Assembly: GCF_006539185.1 (NCBI RefSeq)
Contig: NZ_BJMN01000041.1
Location: forward strand, 34,317 to 98,316
DNA: 64,000 bases
DNA from: Streptomyces gardneri
GTDB taxonomy: Bacteria; Actinomycetota; Actinomycetes; Streptomycetales; Streptomycetaceae
Reading direction: 5' to 3'
Shown here: positions 1 through 8,522 of the stretch, piece after piece
Layout: the number at the start of each line of letters is the position of its first letter
Numbering within the stretch: position 1 is the first letter of the stretch
The notes under the pieces: generated by a model
The model's input: only the letters and a program-made list of their open reading frames with translations
The model's database searches: none
Told to the model about the DNA's origin: nothing
Program-made: the position numbers and the translations under genes

Positions 1-2583
1 GTAGGTCTCGGTGACGACGGCGGGCAGCCGGGCGGGCGGCTTCGGCCCGGGGGCGGTCAGCTGGACGGTGTACTCCTCGGTATGCCAGCTCGTGGCCCCT
101 GTGGCCTGGCCCTTGACGGTGTACGCGACGGAGTACGGCGCGGGGCGGCCGCCGGTTCCCGCGGAGCCGGGACGGCCGGTGGCGGGGGCGACGTACGCGG
201 GGTCGCCGTCCAGGGTCTGCTCGGCGGCGTAGGCCCAACCGGCGAGGAGCTGTCCGGGGGCGTGCGTCCGCTCGGCGCCGTTCGCTCCGACGGTGGTGAA
301 GCGCTCGACGTGCAGGGTCTGCGCGTGGTCCTTGCCGTCGTCGACCTGGCCGACGAGCTCCAGGCCGGTGAGGGTGAGCAGTCCGGTGGAGCCCTTGCCG
401 CCCTTCTCGTCCGGCCCGCTCGCGGTGCCGGGCCCGGCGGTCAGGGCGCCGAGGTCGAGGGTCAGCCGGTGCGTGCGGCCGTCGGAGGGCAGCAGGCCCA
501 GGAGCTGGCGGTACGGGATGCCGTTCGGGTCCTCCAGGGTGACCGTGACCTGGGACGTGGGGGCGCCGGCCGACGTGATGTTGCGCAGGTCGACGGAGAC
601 CGTCCGGGTGCCGGCGGGCAGCGGGACCCCGGGGCGGGCGCCGGCCTCGGGGGCGAGCGGGGTGAGCACGGCGGCGGCGGAGGCGCTGCCGGCGAGGTCG
701 GGGCGGAGCAGCAGCCCGCCCGCGGCCTGGCGGGTGTCGACGGCGAGGACGGTGGCGTTCTTCCCGGCGACGTCCGTCGTGGCGCGGTGCACCGGGGCGA
801 CGGCCGAGACACCGGGCACGGCGGCCAGCCGCTCGGTCTGCGTCGGCTCGCCGGGGCCGGCGGCCAGGACGCGGACGGCCGCGCCGGCCTGGAAGTCGGC
901 CTGGTCCCGCTGCGAACGCTCCCACGAGTTGCTCTGCCCGATGGCCAGCATGCCCATCGCCACGGCGAGGACGAGGAGGAGGACGGGGCCCGCGCCGCGC
1001 AGCGGCCGGCGGCTGAACTGCCAGCCGGCGAGGGCGGCGGAGAGCCCGCGCCCGCGCGCCGCACGCCGCTCGGCCAGCTTGGCGGCGGGAGGCAGCAGAC
1101 GCAGCGTCAGGACGGTCCCGGCGAGCAGGGCGAGAGCGGGCGCGGCGACGAGCACGGGGTCGATGGAGCCCCCGCCCGCCTCGTCCGCCCCGAGGGTCGC
1201 GCCCGCGGCGGCGGGCCGCTGCAACTGCCAGTAGGCGACGGCGGCGACGGCGAGCAGACCGATGTCCGCCCCGGCCCGTACGGGAGCGGGCAGGGTGCCC
1301 GAGCGGGTCTTGCGCAGCGAGACGGCGGAGCCGTCCCCGGCGGCGAGCGCGGGGGCGACGACGGCCGCCGCGCAGCACAGCGCGACCGCGGCGGCGGCCA
1401 GCCAGACCTGGAGGGACGGTGTCGTGTCGAGCCGGACCCCCAGCGAGGAGAGCGCGGAGCGCTCGGTGAAGAGCCGGGTCAGCGGGCCGGTCAGGAGCGG
1501 GGCGGCGATCGCCGCGGGCAGCGCGAGCAGCAGTGCCTCGGCGGCGGCGAGGCCGGTGATCCGGCGGCGCGAAGCGCCGCGGGCCCGCAGCAGCGCGGTC
1601 TCCCCGGAGCGCTCGGTGCTGAGCAGCCGGGCGACGAGCAGCAGTGCGTACGCGGCGAGCAGCACCAGCTGCACGGCCACGATCAGCAGGGTCGAGCGGG
1701 ACACGACAAGGGCCCGCTGGGTCTGCTCCAGGAGGGTCGGGAGCGCGGTGGCGGCGGAGATCGTCGTACCGAACGGCTCGGTGGCGGCGGCCAGCTCGTT
1801 CGGCCCCTCGGTCGCCGAGGAGCGCAGGGCGTCCATCCGGTCGGTCGTGAAGCCGGTGAAGTCGGCGGTGCCGAGCCAGGAGGTGTCACCGACGCTGATC
1901 GCCCCGGAGGCGGGGACGGCCGGGTCGACGTGGAGCGGGCCGTACGTGGTGAAGGCGACCGTCCGCACACCGCGCCCGCCGGCCCGGTCGAGCTGCCAGT
2001 ACAGGTCGGCGGTGTCGACGGGCCGGTAGACGCCGGTGATCCGGGTCTTCAAGGGCTTGCCGTCGAGCCGGTCGTCGAGGGTGAGCACGGTCCCGGGCGT
2101 GATCCGGAGCCGCCGGGCCGCCTCCTCGGGGATCGCCGCCTCGACGACACCGCCGGTACGGGCGGCCGTGGGCCAGGCGCCCCGGACGAGCGAGAGCCGC
2201 GAGCGGTCGAGGGCGGCGAAGAGCGTGAGGTCCGGATCGCCCTTGCGGGCGGCGGGCGGCTGCAGGGCGCGGGGCAGCGCGTACGACCCGGAGTGTTCGA
2301 GGCGCCGCACCGTCACCGGCAGCCCGTCGAAGGTCTTCCGCGCCCCGTCCCGCACGGCCTCGTCGGCGCTCGCCCGCTTCTCGTCCGCCACCTGCCCGGT
2401 CACGCGCAGCGAGGCGGCGGGCGCCGACCGGCCCTGGAGCCCGGCCTGGAGCGCCGCGTCCCCGATGGACGAGGAGAAGGCGGCGAGTGTGGCCAGCACG
2501 GTCGTGGTCAGCAGCACGGCGAGCAGCGCTGCGGCCAACAACAGCCGGTGAGCCCTGACCCGCAGGAATACGAACCCCGTCAC
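1..2583 (-). CDS. FtsX-type ABC transporter permease (3' end outside window)
   Basis: At least 861 codons are visible and the frame is still open at the window edge, so the C-terminus is missing. The GTG start at 2583 follows a purine-rich AGGGGGATG ribosome site. A first membrane helix lies near residues 9-33, followed by a long extracytoplasmic region. A cluster of hydrophobic segments around residues 290-500 (for example STLLIVAVQLVLLAAYALLL) and another near 540-560 fit the repeated FtsX/MacB membrane domains of large actinobacterial permeases. Such proteins pair with a separate ATPase and move lipoproteins or antimicrobial compounds, or act mechanically. The ATPase is probably just beyond position 1. 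Substrate unknown. Confidence 0.8.
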   Translation of the reverse strand, partial: MTGFVFLRVRAHRLLLAAALLAVLLTTTVLATLAAFSSSIGDAALQAGLQGRSAPAASLRVTGQVADEKRASADEAVRDGARKTFDGLPVTVRRLEHSGSYALPRALQPPAARKGDPDLTLFAALDRSRLSLVRGAWPTAARTGGVVEAAIPEEAARRLRITPGTVLTLDDRLDGKPLKTRITGVYRPVDTADLYWQLDRAGGRGVRTVAFTTYGPLHVDPAVPASGAISVGDTSWLGTADFTGFTTDRMDALRSSATEGPNELAAATEPFGTTISAATALPTLLEQTQRALVVSRSTLLIVAVQLVLLAAYALLLVARLLSTERSGETALLRARGASRRRITGLAAAEALLLALPAAIAAPLLTGPLTRLFTERSALSSLGVRLDTTPSLQVWLAAAAVALCCAAAVVAPALAAGDGSAVSLRKTRSGTLPAPVRAGADIGLLAVAAVAYWQLQRPAAAGATLGADEAGGGSIDPVLVAAPALALLAGTVLTLRLLPPAAKLAERRAARGRGLSAALAGWQFSRRPLRGAGPVLLLVLAVAMGMLAIGQSNSWERSQRDQADFQAGAAVRVLAAGPGEPTQTERLAAVPGVSAVAPVHRATTDVAGKNATVLAVDTRQAAGGLLLRPDLAGSASAAAVLTPLAPEAGARPGVPLPAGTRTVSVDLRNITSAGAPTSQVTVTLEDPNGIPYRQLLGLLPSDGRTHRLTLDLGALTAGPGTASGPDEKGGKGSTGLLTLTGLELVGQVDDGKDHAQTLHVERFTTVGANGAERTHAPGQLLAGWAYAAEQTLDGDPAYVAPATGRPGSAGTGGRPAPYSVAYTVKGQATGATSWHTEEYTVQLTAPGPKPPARLPAVVTETY

Positions 2584-2846
2584 CCATCCCCCTGGAACCC
2601 TGAAACACTCCGCGGGCCCGAGCCGTGTGCCGGACGCCGCCGAAAGTTCGCCGAAAAGCCCATCGAGTCCCCCCGGACTTTCCCTGGATGCTTTCAGAGT
2701 GCACGTGCGGCTGGAAACCGCTTACGGACCGACCTTGATGCGATCGTGACCGTTAATCGGCGTTCCGTCTCCGGAATGTGTCCGTCCAGGGGTGGCGGTG
2801 TCGCGGTGAGTGATGTGGGGCCGAGCGGAGGCGGGGTGAGGGAGCG

Positions 2847-3251
2847 TCAGCCGGCCGTGTTCACCATGGAGGCCGCCGCGTAGGTGAGGTACCGCCACAG
2901 CTCCGCCTCGTGCTCGGGGGCGAGCGCGAGGTCGTCCAGGGCGGCGCGCATGTGACGGAGCCAGGCGTCGTGGGCCTCCTGGTCCACGGTGAACGGAGCG
3001 TGGCGCATGCGGAGGCGGGGGTGGCCGCGGTGGTCGCTGTACGTGCGGGGGCCGCCCCAGTACTGCATCAGGAACAGCGCCAGGCGCTCCTCCGCCGGGC
3101 CGAGGTCCTCCTCGGGGTACATCGGGCGCAGCAGGGGGTCCGCCGCGACGCCCTCGTAGAAGCGGTGGACCAGGCGGCGGAAGGTCTCCTCGCCGCCGAC
3201 CTGCTCGTAGAAGGTCTGCTCCTGCGTCGTTTCCCCGGGAATCTCGTTCAC
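2847..3251 (-). CDS. glbO: Group II truncated haemoglobin (trHbO)
   Basis: A 134-residue protein, the usual length for a 2-on-2 globin. The stretch LMQYWGGPRTYSDHRGHPRL followed by RMRHAPF is the signature of the trHbO group. It carries the proximal histidine region, and a Trp in the later AHDAWLRHM segment fits the conserved G8 tryptophan. TrHbO proteins bind O2/NO through haem and are linked to respiration and to oxidative or nitrosative stress. It stands alone on the minus strand. The 141 bp between its start and the divergent methyltransferase gene must hold both promoters. The family call is secure, the physiological role inferred. Confidence 0.93.
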   Translation of the reverse strand: MNEIPGETTQEQTFYEQVGGEETFRRLVHRFYEGVAADPLLRPMYPEEDLGPAEERLALFLMQYWGGPRTYSDHRGHPRLRMRHAPFTVDQEAHDAWLRHMRAALDDLALAPEHEAELWRYLTYAAASMVNTAG

Positions 3252-3392
3252 CGTTCCATCGTCTCAGATGCCTGGACCGAGGACCGGAGGCTTAGGACCG
3301 GGGGACCGGTACCCGCGGCGACCGGGCCGGCGACCGGACCGGTACCCGTACGGGCGCTCGCCCGGGGGGCCCGGCGGCGGGAGAGTGGAGGC

Positions 3393-4367
3393 ATGGGTGG
3401 TGAGCCGTGGGGTGAGTTCGCCGGGGACGGCGCGCGGGAGCGGCGGGCGCTCGTGCGGCGGATCGAGGCGGACGGCGTGCTGGCCGACCCCGCCTGGCGG
3501 GCCGCCTTCGCGGAGGTCCCGCGCCATCTCTTCGTCCCGTACTTCTACGTCTCCGGCACCAGCGGCTACGAACGGCTCTGGGCCGGCGACCCCGACCCCG
3601 CCCGGCGGGCGCGCTGGCTGCGCGGGGCCTACGCGGACACGGCGGTCGCCACCCGCGTACGCGACGGGGAGCTCGTCTCCTCCGCCAGCCAGCCCTCCCT
3701 GATGGCGCTCATGCTCCACGCCCTGGACGTGCGCGACGGCGACGACGTCCTGGAGATCGGGGCCGGGACCGGCTACCACGCGGCCCTGCTCTCCCACCGG
3801 CTCGGCGAGGAGCACGTCACCACCGTCGACCTCGACGAGGAGATCGCCGAGTCCGCCCGGACCCATCTCGCCGCCGCCGGGTACCGGCCCGCCGTGCTCG
3901 CCGCCGACGGCGCCCGGGGCTGCCCCGAGCGAGCCCCCTACGACCGGATCGTCGCGACCTGCGCGGTGCCCGCCGTCCCGTACCCCTGGCTCGCCCAGTG
4001 CCGGCCCGGCGCCCTGGTCCTCGCCCCGCTCTCCACCGGGCTGATCCTGCTGCGGGTGCGCGACGGCACACACGCGGAAGGGCGGTTCCTGGAGACCTCG
4101 GCGTACTTCGTGGCGCTGCGGGGCGTCGGGGCGTACGCCCCGGGACGGCCAGGACCGCGCCACGGCCCCGCCGGGGACGAGCGCTTCCGCTTCCTGTGGG
4201 GGCTCGTCGCCGAGGCCCTGGACAGACGCGAAGCGCTCTCGCTCTGGCTGCGCGAGGGGCGGCCGGAGCGGGAGCGCTTCGGGGTGACGGTCAGCGGCGA
4301 CCGGCAGTGGGCCTGGCTGGACGAGCCCGGAGGCCCGTACGCCTGGCCCCTGCCGACCGCCGGATAG
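3393..4367 (+). CDS. PCMT-like SAM-dependent methyltransferase
   Basis: A 324-residue protein starting at ATG 3393 after GGAGAGTGGAGGC. It has a class I SAM-binding motif, VLEIGAGTGYHAALL (about residues 119-133), and an acidic second strand, VTTVDLDEE. It also has the upstream substrate motif SSASQPSLMALML, where protein-L-isoaspartate methyltransferases carry their conserved 'IS.P...' segment. The region before that is longer than in a canonical PCMT, and the C-terminal about 100 residues are not part of the core fold. It probably belongs to the actinobacterial PCMT-like group, some members of which modify peptides. No precursor peptide is visible nearby. It ends 3 bp from the convergent FHA gene. 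Confidence 0.8.
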   Translation: MGGEPWGEFAGDGARERRALVRRIEADGVLADPAWRAAFAEVPRHLFVPYFYVSGTSGYERLWAGDPDPARRARWLRGAYADTAVATRVRDGELVSSASQPSLMALMLHALDVRDGDDVLEIGAGTGYHAALLSHRLGEEHVTTVDLDEEIAESARTHLAAAGYRPAVLAADGARGCPERAPYDRIVATCAVPAVPYPWLAQCRPGALVLAPLSTGLILLRVRDGTHAEGRFLETSAYFVALRGVGAYAPGRPGPRHGPAGDERFRFLWGLVAEALDRREALSLWLREGRPERERFGVTVSGDRQWAWLDEPGGPYAWPLPTAG

Positions 4368-4370
4368 GCC

Positions 4371-5660
4371 TCAGCCCCGGCGGATCGTGATCGTCGTCCA
4401 GGCGCCCACGTGCACCCGGTCGCCCTCCTGGAGCTGCACCGGGACGTAGGGCTGGATCGGCTCCTCGCCGCCGTTGATCGTGGTGCCGTTGGTGGAGTTC
4501 TGGTCCACCACCGCCCACGACCCGTCCGGCTGCTGCACCAGCACGGCGTGCTGGTGCGAGACGCCCGGATCCTCCGGCGGCACCGACAGGTCGATGTCCG
4601 GGGACTCGCCGGTGGAGTGCCGGCGGCGGCCGATGGAGATCTGGTTGCCCTGGAGCGGCAGGTGCTTGTCCGGCGAGTACGCGGGCAGGTTGAGGCCCGA
4701 GGCCTCCGGACCGCTGCGGTGCATCATCGCCATGAAGTACTCGCGGTCCGGGCCGATGACCGCCGTCCAGCCCATCGGCGGCCGAGGCGGCTCGAACTGC
4801 TGCTGCGGCGGAGGCTGCTGCTGGAACTGCTGCTGCGGAGGCGGCGGGGCCTGGTGCTGGAACTGCTGCTGCGGGGGCGGCGGCGGGGCCTGGTGGTGCG
4901 GCGGCTGCGGAGGGTGCGGCTGCGACGGCGGCGACAGGACCCAGTCGTCGTCCGCGCGCGGCTGCGGCGGCGCGGGCGGGACCGGCGCCTGGACCGGGGC
5001 CTGCGGCGGCGGTGCCTGGAGGTACGCGGGCGGCGCCTGCTGTACGGGCGGCTGCATGGGCTGCTGTACGGGCGGCTGCTGCACCGGCGGACGCTGCGGC
5101 GGGGCCTGGTGGTGCGTGGGCTCGGCGCCCAGCGGCTCGGCCGGACGGTTCACCTGCGAGGGCCGCGAGCCCTGGTACCCGAAGGGGTCCGGCTGCGGCG
5201 CCTGCGGAGGCTGCTGCTGCGGCGGGGGCGGCGGCGGGGACTGGAAGCCGGGCGGCAGGTTCAGACCGGGCGGCGGCCCGGACTGCTGCGGAGCCAGCGG
5301 CGTGTACGAGGTCGCCGTGTTCGTGAGGAAGTTCCAGCGGCACTCCTCGCAGAACGGTGCCATGTGCTCACGCGGGGTACGGCACTGCGGGCAGAGCTCC
5401 GCCTGAGCGGTCGCGTTCGGGTCGCCCCCGTGACCGAAGCCACCGGGAGCGGCCGGAGCGCCGTGACCACCGGGAGCGCCGGGCGGCGGACCCATCGGCG
5501 GCTGGCCGGGGCCGCCGGGGCCCGGATATCCGTACGCGGGCGGCGGCGGGGGAGGCGGCGGTACGGCACCCGCAGGCGCGCCCGCCCCGGCCATGCGATG
5601 GCCGCAGACCTCGCACCAGTCGTCGGAGACCGACTGGTGTCCGTTCGGGCAGGTCGGCAT
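4371..5660 (-). CDS. Zinc-ribbon and FHA-domain phosphothreonine-binding protein
   Basis: A 429-residue protein, last in the pknG operon. The N-terminus has a zinc ribbon (CPNGHQ..CEVCGH, residues 4-21), with a second cysteine set near residues 90-110 (CPQC..FCEEC). A Pro/Gln-rich linker follows to about residue 300. The C-terminal FHA domain (about 330-429) shows its three hallmarks: SIGRRRHS, GVSHQHAVL and DQNSTNGTTING, which hold the phosphothreonine-binding Arg, Ser and Asn. It is therefore the likely phospho-reader of the upstream kinase, in the place GarA/OdhI takes in other actinobacteria. No clear ETTS-type GarA phospho-site is seen, so direct GarA equivalence is not supported. Confidence 0.88.
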   Translation of the reverse strand: MPTCPNGHQSVSDDWCEVCGHRMAGAGAPAGAVPPPPPPPPAYGYPGPGGPGQPPMGPPPGAPGGHGAPAAPGGFGHGGDPNATAQAELCPQCRTPREHMAPFCEECRWNFLTNTATSYTPLAPQQSGPPPGLNLPPGFQSPPPPPPQQQPPQAPQPDPFGYQGSRPSQVNRPAEPLGAEPTHHQAPPQRPPVQQPPVQQPMQPPVQQAPPAYLQAPPPQAPVQAPVPPAPPQPRADDDWVLSPPSQPHPPQPPHHQAPPPPPQQQFQHQAPPPPQQQFQQQPPPQQQFEPPRPPMGWTAVIGPDREYFMAMMHRSGPEASGLNLPAYSPDKHLPLQGNQISIGRRRHSTGESPDIDLSVPPEDPGVSHQHAVLVQQPDGSWAVVDQNSTNGTTINGGEEPIQPYVPVQLQEGDRVHVGAWTTITIRRG

Positions 5661-5702
5661 GTCGGTGCTTCCCCCTCTCGTCTTCCGGCCCGGCGGGCCG
5701 GG

Positions 5703-7028
5703 CTACCTCTTGACGCGAACGGTCTTGGTGGAGCGGGTCTCGAGTGTCATCTCGTCCGCTTCCGCGACCTTCGCCTTCAAACGCACAGTACCCGTCGCCG
5801 CGTCGACGACGTCGACCACCTTCGAAAGGAGTTTCGCCGTATCGGCGTTGCCGGAGGCCGCCGCGAGCTGGACGGCGCGGCCCAATTTGGCCGTCGCGCC
5901 GTCACGATCGCCCGATTTGCGGGCATCGAGACCCTGCTGGATGACGTTCGCCAGCTCCGCCTGCCCCGTGTAGTGCGCGACCTGCGGGTTGATGGACGTG
6001 GACATCACCAGGTCGTCCGTCCACACCGCCCGTACCAGTCCTTGAGACAGCGGCCTGGGGTCGCCGCCCCCCGGGTCCGGGGCGATCAGGGAGACCCGGG
6101 CGGCGAGCATCTCCTGGCCGATCGCGGCCTGCGGGACGCGCACGCTCACGTGGTAGTCGCGGGACTCGTCGCCCCACGAGCCCGTCGGGTAGTCCCCGGC
6201 GCGCGGCCCGGCCTCGGTGCGCCGGCCGGTCAGGTCCTCGACCGTCGGCGCCACCTGCTTCACGTACCCGATCTCCACCCCGACCGGAGTCCACAGGCGC
6301 AGGACGACGTCCGCCACGCCCTTGCCCATCGCGTGTTCCATCATCACCGTGAAGTCGTCGGCGAGACCGGCCGGGTCGGCGACGATGTCGGCCGTGCCGA
6401 GGAGCGCCGAGGCGATCCCGGTGACCTCCTTGACCTCCCAGTCGGTGCCCACCCCGCGCGCGTCGCAGGTGAACCGGCCCGCGCAGGCGTCGAGCGCCGC
6501 CCGCAGCTCCTCGGGCGACTCGTGCTCGTTGCGGCCGTCGGTGAGCAGGATGCCGTGCCGGATGGTGAGGTCGGCGGAGGAGAGCAGCCGGTCCGCGAGG
6601 CGCAGCCAGGTGCCGATCGCCGTGCCGCCGCCCGCCGACAGGCTCCGCAGGGCGTGCTTGGCCTCGGCCCGGGTCCGGGCGTCCGCGACGGCCAGCCCGC
6701 CGTTGCCCGGGTAGACCTCCTTCGCCACGTGCGTGCCGGCGACGACGGCGAAGGAGGTGCCGTCGCGCAGGGTGTCGACGGCGGCGGCGGTCGCCTCGCG
6801 GGCGCCGCGCATCTTGGTGGAGGGGTAGTCCATCGAGCCGGAGCAGTCGACCATGATCACCACGCCGGCCGCGGCGCCGTCCGCGTACCCGGAGACGCCG
6901 CTGGTGCCGCCCCCGGTCGAGGTGACCGTGACGATGGCGCTGACCTCGCGGCCGCCCTCCGGCAGGAACTCGTTCTGGTACACGTCCACGGAGAACTGCG
7001 GCACGGTCGGCTTGGAGAAGTTCGCCAT
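5703..7028 (-). CDS. von Willebrand factor type A domain protein
   Basis: A 441-residue protein starting at ATG 7028 after GGAGCCGAAACAG. Residues 55-65 carry the metal-ion-dependent adhesion site DCSGSMD, inside a typical VWA fold (later GILLTDGRNEHES). No signal peptide or membrane segment is visible, so it should be cytoplasmic. The C-terminal part looks like the helical extension found in actinobacterial VWA proteins of tellurium-resistance or kinase clusters. It lies between the PP2C gene (61 bp upstream) and the FHA gene (42 bp downstream). A scaffold role in the same phospho-signalling complex is inferred from position only. Confidence 0.85.
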   Translation of the reverse strand: MANFSKPTVPQFSVDVYQNEFLPEGGREVSAIVTVTSTGGGTSGVSGYADGAAAGVVIMVDCSGSMDYPSTKMRGAREATAAAVDTLRDGTSFAVVAGTHVAKEVYPGNGGLAVADARTRAEAKHALRSLSAGGGTAIGTWLRLADRLLSSADLTIRHGILLTDGRNEHESPEELRAALDACAGRFTCDARGVGTDWEVKEVTGIASALLGTADIVADPAGLADDFTVMMEHAMGKGVADVVLRLWTPVGVEIGYVKQVAPTVEDLTGRRTEAGPRAGDYPTGSWGDESRDYHVSVRVPQAAIGQEMLAARVSLIAPDPGGGDPRPLSQGLVRAVWTDDLVMSTSINPQVAHYTGQAELANVIQQGLDARKSGDRDGATAKLGRAVQLAAASGNADTAKLLSKVVDVVDAATGTVRLKAKVAEADEMTLETRSTKTVRVKR

Positions 7029-7089
7029 CTGTTTCGGCTCCTCGGGTGGCGACGGGGAAGGGTGAAGGGACAGGGGGACCGGCGGCCGC

Positions 7090-8520
7090 TCAGGCGGATC
7101 CTGCCCCTTGGGGCGAGAACGTGAACGGCAGCAGCGCGACCGTGATGTTGTCGTGGCCTCCGCCGTCGAGCGCGTGGCCGACGAGGACCTGCGCGCCGTG
7201 CAGCGGGCGGTCGGCCGCGTCCGGAGGGACGACCCTCGCCATGTCCTCGGCGCCCTCCGCGTAGTTCCAGAGCCCGTCCGTGCAGACCACGACCACCCCG
7301 GAGCGGTCCGGTTTGAACGCGGCGGTGTGCGGGTCCAGTTCGTAGGCGTCGGCGCCCAGCCAGCCGGTGATCGCGTGGGCGCGCTCGTCCGCGTACGCCT
7401 CGGCCTCGTTCATCAGGCCCGCCGCGACCATCTGGGCGGCCCAGGAGTCGTCCTCGGTGAGCCGCGCGGACGGGGTGCTGCGGTCGTCCGGCACCCAGTA
7501 GACGCGGCTGTCGCCGACCCAGCCGACGACGAGCAGACCGTCGGCGACGACGGAGCCGACGATGGTGCAGGCCGGCGAGTTCCGGTGCGGGTCGTGCTCG
7601 GCGCCGTCCTGGCCGGGCTCCTCCGCGAGGGAGTTGACGGCCTCGGAGGCGGCGACGATCGCCTCGTGCATCGCCTGCTGCGGGTGGATCCCGCGGGGCA
7701 GTGCGGCGAGCAGCGAGGCGCCGGCCGCCTGGGCGGCGGCGGCGGAGGCCTCGTCGGGACGGGTCGCCGAGGAGACGCCGTCGCAGACGATCGCGAGGGC
7801 GGCGGGGGAGCCGTCGGGGAGGGTGGTCGCCGAGACGGCGAACGAGTCCTCGTTGCGGTGGTGGCGCAGTCCCCGGTCGCTGACGGCGGCGACGGTGTCG
7901 AGCTCCCGCTCCATGTGGTCCCGCTCGCGCGGCTGCGCGTGCCCGCAGTTCTCGCAGTAGCCGTCGCTGTCCACCCGCCCGGCCCGGCAGGCCACGCAGA
8001 GCGGGACCGCACCGGAAGCGGGCGCGCCGGAGGCGGCCGCGGGGGGCTGAGCCGGCGCGGGCGGCTGGGCGGGCGCCGGCGGCTGGGCCTGGGGCTGGGC
8101 CTGGGGCGGATCCACCTGTACCGCGGTACGGGGGTCGGGGGCGGCGAGCTCGAAGTCCCCGCCGGACGGGGACGCGGCCTGAGGCGCCGGCGCCGGTGCG
8201 GACACCGGGCCGTCCGTGCGGACCGCCATCGTGGGCAGGTCATGGCCGCCGGAGTCGGTGCCCGGCAGGTCGCCGGGGTGCTGGGTCGCCGTCGACAGCG
8301 AACCGGGCTCCCGGGGCGGGGCGGCCGGCCAGACCACGGGGGTGCCGATCGCCACGGTCGGGCGGTCCGGCTCTGCCGCCGCGACGGCCGACAGGTCGTG
8401 GCCGCACGCCCCGCAGAACCGGTCACCCGAGTCCAGCGGCTCCGCGCAGTCAGGGCAGGCGGCGAGTCCGTGCGAAAGCTTCGGCTCCGGATTCGGCTTC
8501 GGCATCGGCTTCTGGGACAT
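7090..8520 (-). CDS. PP2C-family Ser/Thr phosphatase with N-terminal zinc ribbons
   Basis: About 476 residues. The ATG at 8520 lies 2 bp after the pknG stop; a GTG at 8532 overlapping pknG is possible. Two zinc ribbons (CPDC..CGACGH near residues 20-45 and CVAC..CENCGH near 175-192) and a Pro/Ala-rich linker precede the catalytic domain (about 210-476). PP2C metal-binding motifs are complete: SDRGLRHHRNEDS, IVCDGVSSA, WVGDSRVYW, VVCTDGLWN and GGHDNITVALL. It is a soluble Mn/Mg-dependent phosphatase and, being translationally coupled to the kinase, the natural candidate to reverse PknG phosphorylation. Its specificity is inferred from context. Confidence 0.92.
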   Translation of the reverse strand: MSQKPMPKPNPEPKLSHGLAACPDCAEPLDSGDRFCGACGHDLSAVAAAEPDRPTVAIGTPVVWPAAPPREPGSLSTATQHPGDLPGTDSGGHDLPTMAVRTDGPVSAPAPAPQAASPSGGDFELAAPDPRTAVQVDPPQAQPQAQPPAPAQPPAPAQPPAAASGAPASGAVPLCVACRAGRVDSDGYCENCGHAQPRERDHMERELDTVAAVSDRGLRHHRNEDSFAVSATTLPDGSPAALAIVCDGVSSATRPDEASAAAAQAAGASLLAALPRGIHPQQAMHEAIVAASEAVNSLAEEPGQDGAEHDPHRNSPACTIVGSVVADGLLVVGWVGDSRVYWVPDDRSTPSARLTEDDSWAAQMVAAGLMNEAEAYADERAHAITGWLGADAYELDPHTAAFKPDRSGVVVVCTDGLWNYAEGAEDMARVVPPDAADRPLHGAQVLVGHALDGGGHDNITVALLPFTFSPQGAGSA

Positions 8521-8522
8521 CC

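Noticed and set aside
82..2883. Very long plus-strand open frame opposite the FtsX permease gene
   Set aside because: Its Arg/Gly/Glu-rich translation has no domain and arises from GC-rich third positions of the minus-strand gene, which has helices, a ribosome site and family features.
4474..5406. Plus-strand frame full of Gly-Cys-Cys runs, resembling a metallothionein-like or structural protein
   Set aside because: It is the antisense of the Pro/Gln-rich linker of the FHA protein; the repeats are explained by CAG/CCG codons on the other strand.
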